DNA of 26,925 nt from CAZTLE01 sp964614415 (GTDB lineage Bacteria; Bacteroidota; Bacteroidia; Flavobacteriales; Flavobacteriaceae), in the NCBI GenBank assembly GCA_964614415.1, contig CAZTLE010000033.1, forward strand, positions 1-26,925. Direction: 5' to 3'. This document shows, one piece after another, positions 24,136 through 26,925 of the stretch. Numbering within the stretch: the stretch's first letter is position 1; every line of letters begins with the position of its first letter. The notes beneath the pieces are model-generated. The model was not told where the DNA came from. It searched no databases and worked only from the letters and a program-made list of their open reading frames with translations. A program made the translations under genes and the position numbers.

Positions 24136-25488
24136 TTAAATCGGCCCTCCATCTGTTAAAACCCAACTCTTGGTAATCGAAATAGTATTTCTATCTGCCA
24201 GGGCCGAGGCTGGGTATTGCGAATTCCCAAAACCTATAATTCCAGGTGTGGATTGTGATGGAATTGGAGGAGGAAATGTAGCAGCATCTTCTAGCCCACC
24301 GTTCGCTGTGGGCTCCGCAAAATGATTCAAGGTTGCGGCATAATTAGCTGGTGTTAGCGTTATGCCATCACAAAAACCACCAAAACGAAGAACATTTCTT
24401 ACATCCCAGGCACTAAAGTTTAATTGGGTCTCAATGCCAGTACAATTTCTAAACGTTGCATCGAAGTTGGTAGCCGATGAAACATCCCAACCATTTGGGT
24501 TAAGGCTGGTCAATGCTGTACAGTTATCGAACATTGAATTAAAGTCAGCTACCAGGGAAGTGTCCCATCCGGAAACATCCAATGCTGTAAGGCTCGAACA
24601 ATTTTGAAACATAGAGAACATTGCTCTAGCTTGGCTTGTGTTCCAATTACTTACATCCAGGCTTGTTAGCGATGAGCAATTCCTAAACTGGCTTGCAAAA
24701 TCTCGATTAATAGCAACATTCCAAGAGCTTACATCTAGCCCGTTAATAGCTGTACAGTTTGCAAACTGAAATGCCATAAATTCTGCACTAGATACATCCC
24801 AGTTGCTCACATTTAATGTTGCTAACGATGAGCAATTTTGAAATTGTCTATTGAAGCGAAACCCCGAGGATACGTCCCAATTAGAAACATCTAAGGCTAC
24901 TAATGAAGAACATCCTAAGAATTGGTTCTGAAAATCAGTCCCCGAAGCCAAGTTCCAAGTACTTACCTCCATACCTGTTAGGGAAGAACATCCTCTAAAC
25001 TGGTTGGAAAAGTCGGTAATACCAGTTACATTTAATTGATCGATGGCAGAAACATCCAGATTGCTACATCCATAAAATGCGTCGTTTCCTGCACCTCGTA
25101 AAACGCCCCATTGGCTCACGTCGATGATCTTGGTTCGATCGCCGGTATTGTCAAATTGCCATCCTTCAATGAGCCCGTTAATGGTAATGGTATAGGTTCC
25201 CGGAGCACCGTAAACGTGTGTAGCATTGGCTAGAGTACCATTGGTCACTGTACCATTGCTACCATCACCCCAATCTACTGAAAAGGCATAGTTTCCACCG
25301 GCAGGCAAGGGCAACTGCACCACATTATTACCTGTACTTCCTGCAGATGTCAGGTTCGTATTCCAGGTGGATATAAAGGGTCCGCCACCGCTATCGTTCC
25401 GCAACATACTTCCCATTTGGGCAAAGCCGAAATGAAAAGCGCCGAAGGCAAGCAAGAAAACTGTTATAAAACGAATTCTTAAATTCAT
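24136..25488 (-). CDS. BspA-like (DUF285) leucine-rich repeat surface protein
   Basis: This 450-residue exported protein has a signal peptide (ending near FHFGFAQ). Residues about 35-140 form a PKD-like N-terminal unit with FSVDWGDGSNG and HVYGAPGTYTITI. About nine copies of a 26-residue repeat follow (about 145-385), typified by CSSLVALDVSNWDVSS then a hydrophobic F-x-x-x-F-x-N-C end. This is the BspA/DUF285 pattern, a leucine-rich-repeat-like surface module used for host or surface binding in other bacteria. The C-terminus (ALADRNTISITKSWVLTDGG) is the family's usual ending and lacks a recognised T9SS sorting domain. It lies 49 bp before the type B cargo gene and is likely in the same cluster. 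Confidence 0.9.
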   Translation of the reverse strand: MNLRIRFITVFLLAFGAFHFGFAQMGSMLRNDSGGGPFISTWNTNLTSAGSTGNNVVQLPLPAGGNYAFSVDWGDGSNGTVTNGTLANATHVYGAPGTYTITINGLIEGWQFDNTGDRTKIIDVSQWGVLRGAGNDAFYGCSNLDVSAIDQLNVTGITDFSNQFRGCSSLTGMEVSTWNLASGTDFQNQFLGCSSLVALDVSNWDVSSGFRFNRQFQNCSSLATLNVSNWDVSSAEFMAFQFANCTAINGLDVSSWNVAINRDFASQFRNCSSLTSLDVSNWNTSQARAMFSMFQNCSSLTALDVSGWDTSLVADFNSMFDNCTALTSLNPNGWDVSSATNFDATFRNCTGIETQLNFSAWDVRNVLRFGGFCDGITLTPANYAATLNHFAEPTANGGLEDAATFPPPIPSQSTPGIIGFGNSQYPASALADRNTISITKSWVLTDGGPI

Positions 25489-25502
25489 AACTAAGGTTTT
25501 AA

Positions 25503-25556
25503 TAAGGGCGGGATGATTCCTGTTCGTTCATCCTTCGAGACCGCTTCCCGCCCTTA
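25503..25556. terminator. strong hairpin between the repeat-protein and BspA-like genes
   Basis: An eleven-base-pair inverted repeat (TAAGGGCGGGA / TCCCGCCCTTA) encloses a 32-base loop in the gap between the two minus-strand genes. On the minus strand it is followed by TTAAAA rather than a clean T-run, so it may be a weak terminator or attenuator. On the plus strand GTTTTTTG follows. Confidence 0.5.
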
Positions 25557-25570
25557 GTTTTTTGTATGGT

Positions 25571-26925
25571 CTATTGTTCCATCGTGTAGAAGGTGCCCTG
25601 GTAGTAGTAGAAGGTCACCATTTGTCCTGCGGGCACCAATAGGCTTCCTACCGCTGTAACACCGTCTTCCTTTACAAAGCTGGCCGGGAAGGTTACCGTA
25701 CCATTACTCGCACCCACAAAGTGGAAGTTGTATACACCCCCATCTACCGGATTGGTTGGAGCAGGAAGGTTAATGATGTTTTGTACGCTCATATCAAAGC
25801 GATAGATCCCTTCCGGAATGCTTGCCAGATTTACACTAACATTTGGATTGACTACCACTTGAATGTTGTTCACCTTGCTGATAGTTGTTCCTGTAACATT
25901 GATAAGGTTCCCTCCCGTATAGGTTGGTGCAATCGACGATAATGGCACGGTTTGCGTATTACCGTCCTCGATCGTAATGCTCAGGTCCGATCCAACGATA
26001 CCAAAGTTTGTTATTGTCTGGTCGTCGGTATCAACACCTGCGGCGATATCCGCCAAGGCCACTGAGACCGTGTTGTTGTCACTATCGGTTAGCACCAGGT
26101 CCGTTCCCGATGTGGCAAGTGACACGTTCGTCGTGTTGGTGTCTGCTGCTGTTCCAGCCAGATCAGCTAACGGTAGTGTTACGGTGTTGTTGTCACTGTC
26201 TGTCAGGATCAGGTTTGTACCGTCTTCGGTCAAACTAACGTTCGTGGTGTTGGTGTCTGCAGCCGTTCCTGCGAGGTCGGCCAATGGTAATGTTACCGTA
26301 TTGTTATCACTGTCCGTTAGGATCAGGTTTGTACCGTCTTCGGTCAAACTCACGTTCGTCGTATTGGTATCTGCTGCTGTTCCCGCCAGATCAGCTAACG
26401 GTAGTGTTACCGTGTTGTTGTCACTGTCTGTCAGGATCAGGTTCGTGCCGTCCTCGGTCAAACTCACGTTCGTCGTGTTTGTGTCTGCTGCTGTTCCCGC
26501 CAGATCAGCCAATGGTAGTGTTACCGTATTGTTGTCACTGTCAGTCAGGATCAGGTTTGTACCGTCTTCAGTCAAACTCACGTTTGTAGTATTGGTGTCT
26601 GCTGCTGTTCCAGCCAGGTCGGCCAATGGTAGTGTTACCGTGTTGTTGTCGCTGTCTGTCAGGATCAGGTTTGTACCGTCTTCAGTCAAACTAACATTCG
26701 TCGTATTGGTATCTGCTGCTGTTCCAGCCAGGTCGGCCAACGGTAGTGTTACCGTATTGTTGTCGCTATCTGTCAGGATCAGGTTTGTACCGTCTTCAGT
26801 CAAGCTTATGTTTGTAGTGTTGGTGTCTGTTCCGGCGCTAATATCGGCCAATGGTACAGATACAGTATTGTTGTCACTATCGGTAAGGACGAGGTCGCTA
26901 CCTACTGTGGCCAATGTTACGTTCG
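25571..26925 (-). CDS. large repeat protein with 38-residue tandem units (5' end beyond window)
   Basis: The frame is open through the right window edge, giving at least 451 residues; its true start lies outside. The visible N-terminal part is a tandem array, each unit reading SLTEDGTNLILTDSDNNTVT, then LPLADLAGTAA with a DTNTTNV link. Six central units are identical at the protein level, flanked by variant units (LATSGTDLVL; ADISAGT). About 180 residues follow: a variant unit, a linker, and a beta-rich end (IPEGIYRFDMSVQNIINLPA, then a VTFYYYQGTFYTMEQ terminus). There is no T9SS domain at the C-terminus. Such Asp/Asn/Thr-rich beta repeats occur in flavobacterial surface and tail-fibre-like proteins. 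Function is probably adhesion or surface structure, by inference only. Confidence 0.85.
   Translation of the reverse strand, partial: NVTLATVGSDLVLTDSDNNTVSVPLADISAGTDTNTTNISLTEDGTNLILTDSDNNTVTLPLADLAGTAADTNTTNVSLTEDGTNLILTDSDNNTVTLPLADLAGTAADTNTTNVSLTEDGTNLILTDSDNNTVTLPLADLAGTAADTNTTNVSLTEDGTNLILTDSDNNTVTLPLADLAGTAADTNTTNVSLTEDGTNLILTDSDNNTVTLPLADLAGTAADTNTTNVSLTEDGTNLILTDSDNNTVTLPLADLAGTAADTNTTNVSLATSGTDLVLTDSDNNTVSVALADIAAGVDTDDQTITNFGIVGSDLSITIEDGNTQTVPLSSIAPTYTGGNLINVTGTTISKVNNIQVVVNPNVSVNLASIPEGIYRFDMSVQNIINLPAPTNPVDGGVYNFHFVGASNGTVTFPASFVKEDGVTAVGSLLVPAGQMVTFYYYQGTFYTMEQ
26142..26825 (-). repeat. six tandem 114-bp coding repeats
   Basis: Six units of 114 bp (38 codons) follow one another: 26142-26255, 26256-26369, 26370-26483, 26484-26597, 26598-26711 and 26712-26825. 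The encoded residues are the same apart from an Ile/Val change in the outermost copy, while DNA copies differ at many silent positions (about 18 between the first two). Diverged units flank the array on both sides. Confidence 0.9.

Noticed and set aside
26008..26589. Plus-strand frames rich in Cys, Ser and Leu across the tandem repeats
   Set aside because: They are antisense shadows of the 38-residue repeat protein; their periodic composition only mirrors the repeat unit.
26142..26825. Regularly spaced repeats considered as a CRISPR array
   Set aside because: The units are contiguous 114-bp coding repeats without spacers, in one open frame, and no cas gene is nearby.

Overview
The window looks like chromosomal DNA of a marine-type Flavobacteriaceae (Bacteroidota). 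The evidence is a PorP/SprF protein beside a PorE-like OmpA protein, a type B type IX secretion (T9SS) sorting domain, a TPR sensor kinase with a LuxR regulator, DUF5916 and DUF3526 proteins, HYR-type repeats, AT-rich translation starts without Shine-Dalgarno sites, and a TAnnTTTG-type promoter element. No rRNA, tRNA, CRISPR array or complete transposon was found.

Left part (1-3.2 kb): a PLP-dependent decarboxylase of the cysteine sulfinate/glutamate decarboxylase group (cut by the window edge) lies divergent to a cysteine dioxygenase with every known catalytic residue. Together they could convert cysteine to hypotaurine, the precursor of taurine. A small unknown protein and a lipoprotein dienelactone-hydrolase-like enzyme follow.

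Decayed zone (3.0-8.4 kb): an intact TPR sensor kinase/LuxR response regulator operon and a bestrophin-like channel gene sit among gene remnants. These are a gamma-glutamyltransferase cut off after about 65 codons, an antisense HYR-repeat fragment joined to it, a stop-riddled copy of a histidine kinase ATPase domain, and the C-terminal third of a peroxiredoxin.

Central operon (8.5-17.2 kb, + strand): a small secreted His/Cys-rich protein, then a tightly packed series with 4-bp overlaps or 1-2 bp gaps: ABC ATPase, two DUF3526-type ABC-2 permeases, a DUF5916 outer-membrane protein and a DUF5829-like lipoprotein. These are followed by a second lipoprotein and a MerC-domain membrane protein, ending at a strong intrinsic terminator. 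The set spans inner membrane, periplasm and outer membrane, and its ends carry metal-ligand-rich proteins. It is the best candidate here for an uncharacterised system, perhaps for envelope metal handling or export.

Then come an AraC regulator with a multi-pass membrane N-terminus and an alpha/beta hydrolase (17.3-19.7 kb). The last 7 kb (minus strand) is a surface/secretion cluster in transcription order: a repeat protein with 38-residue units (cut by the window edge), a BspA-like surface protein, a T9SS type B cargo protein, PorP/SprF, and a PorE-like OmpA/TPR/propeller protein. The cargo, SprF and OmpA proteins probably work together to export and anchor a surface protein.
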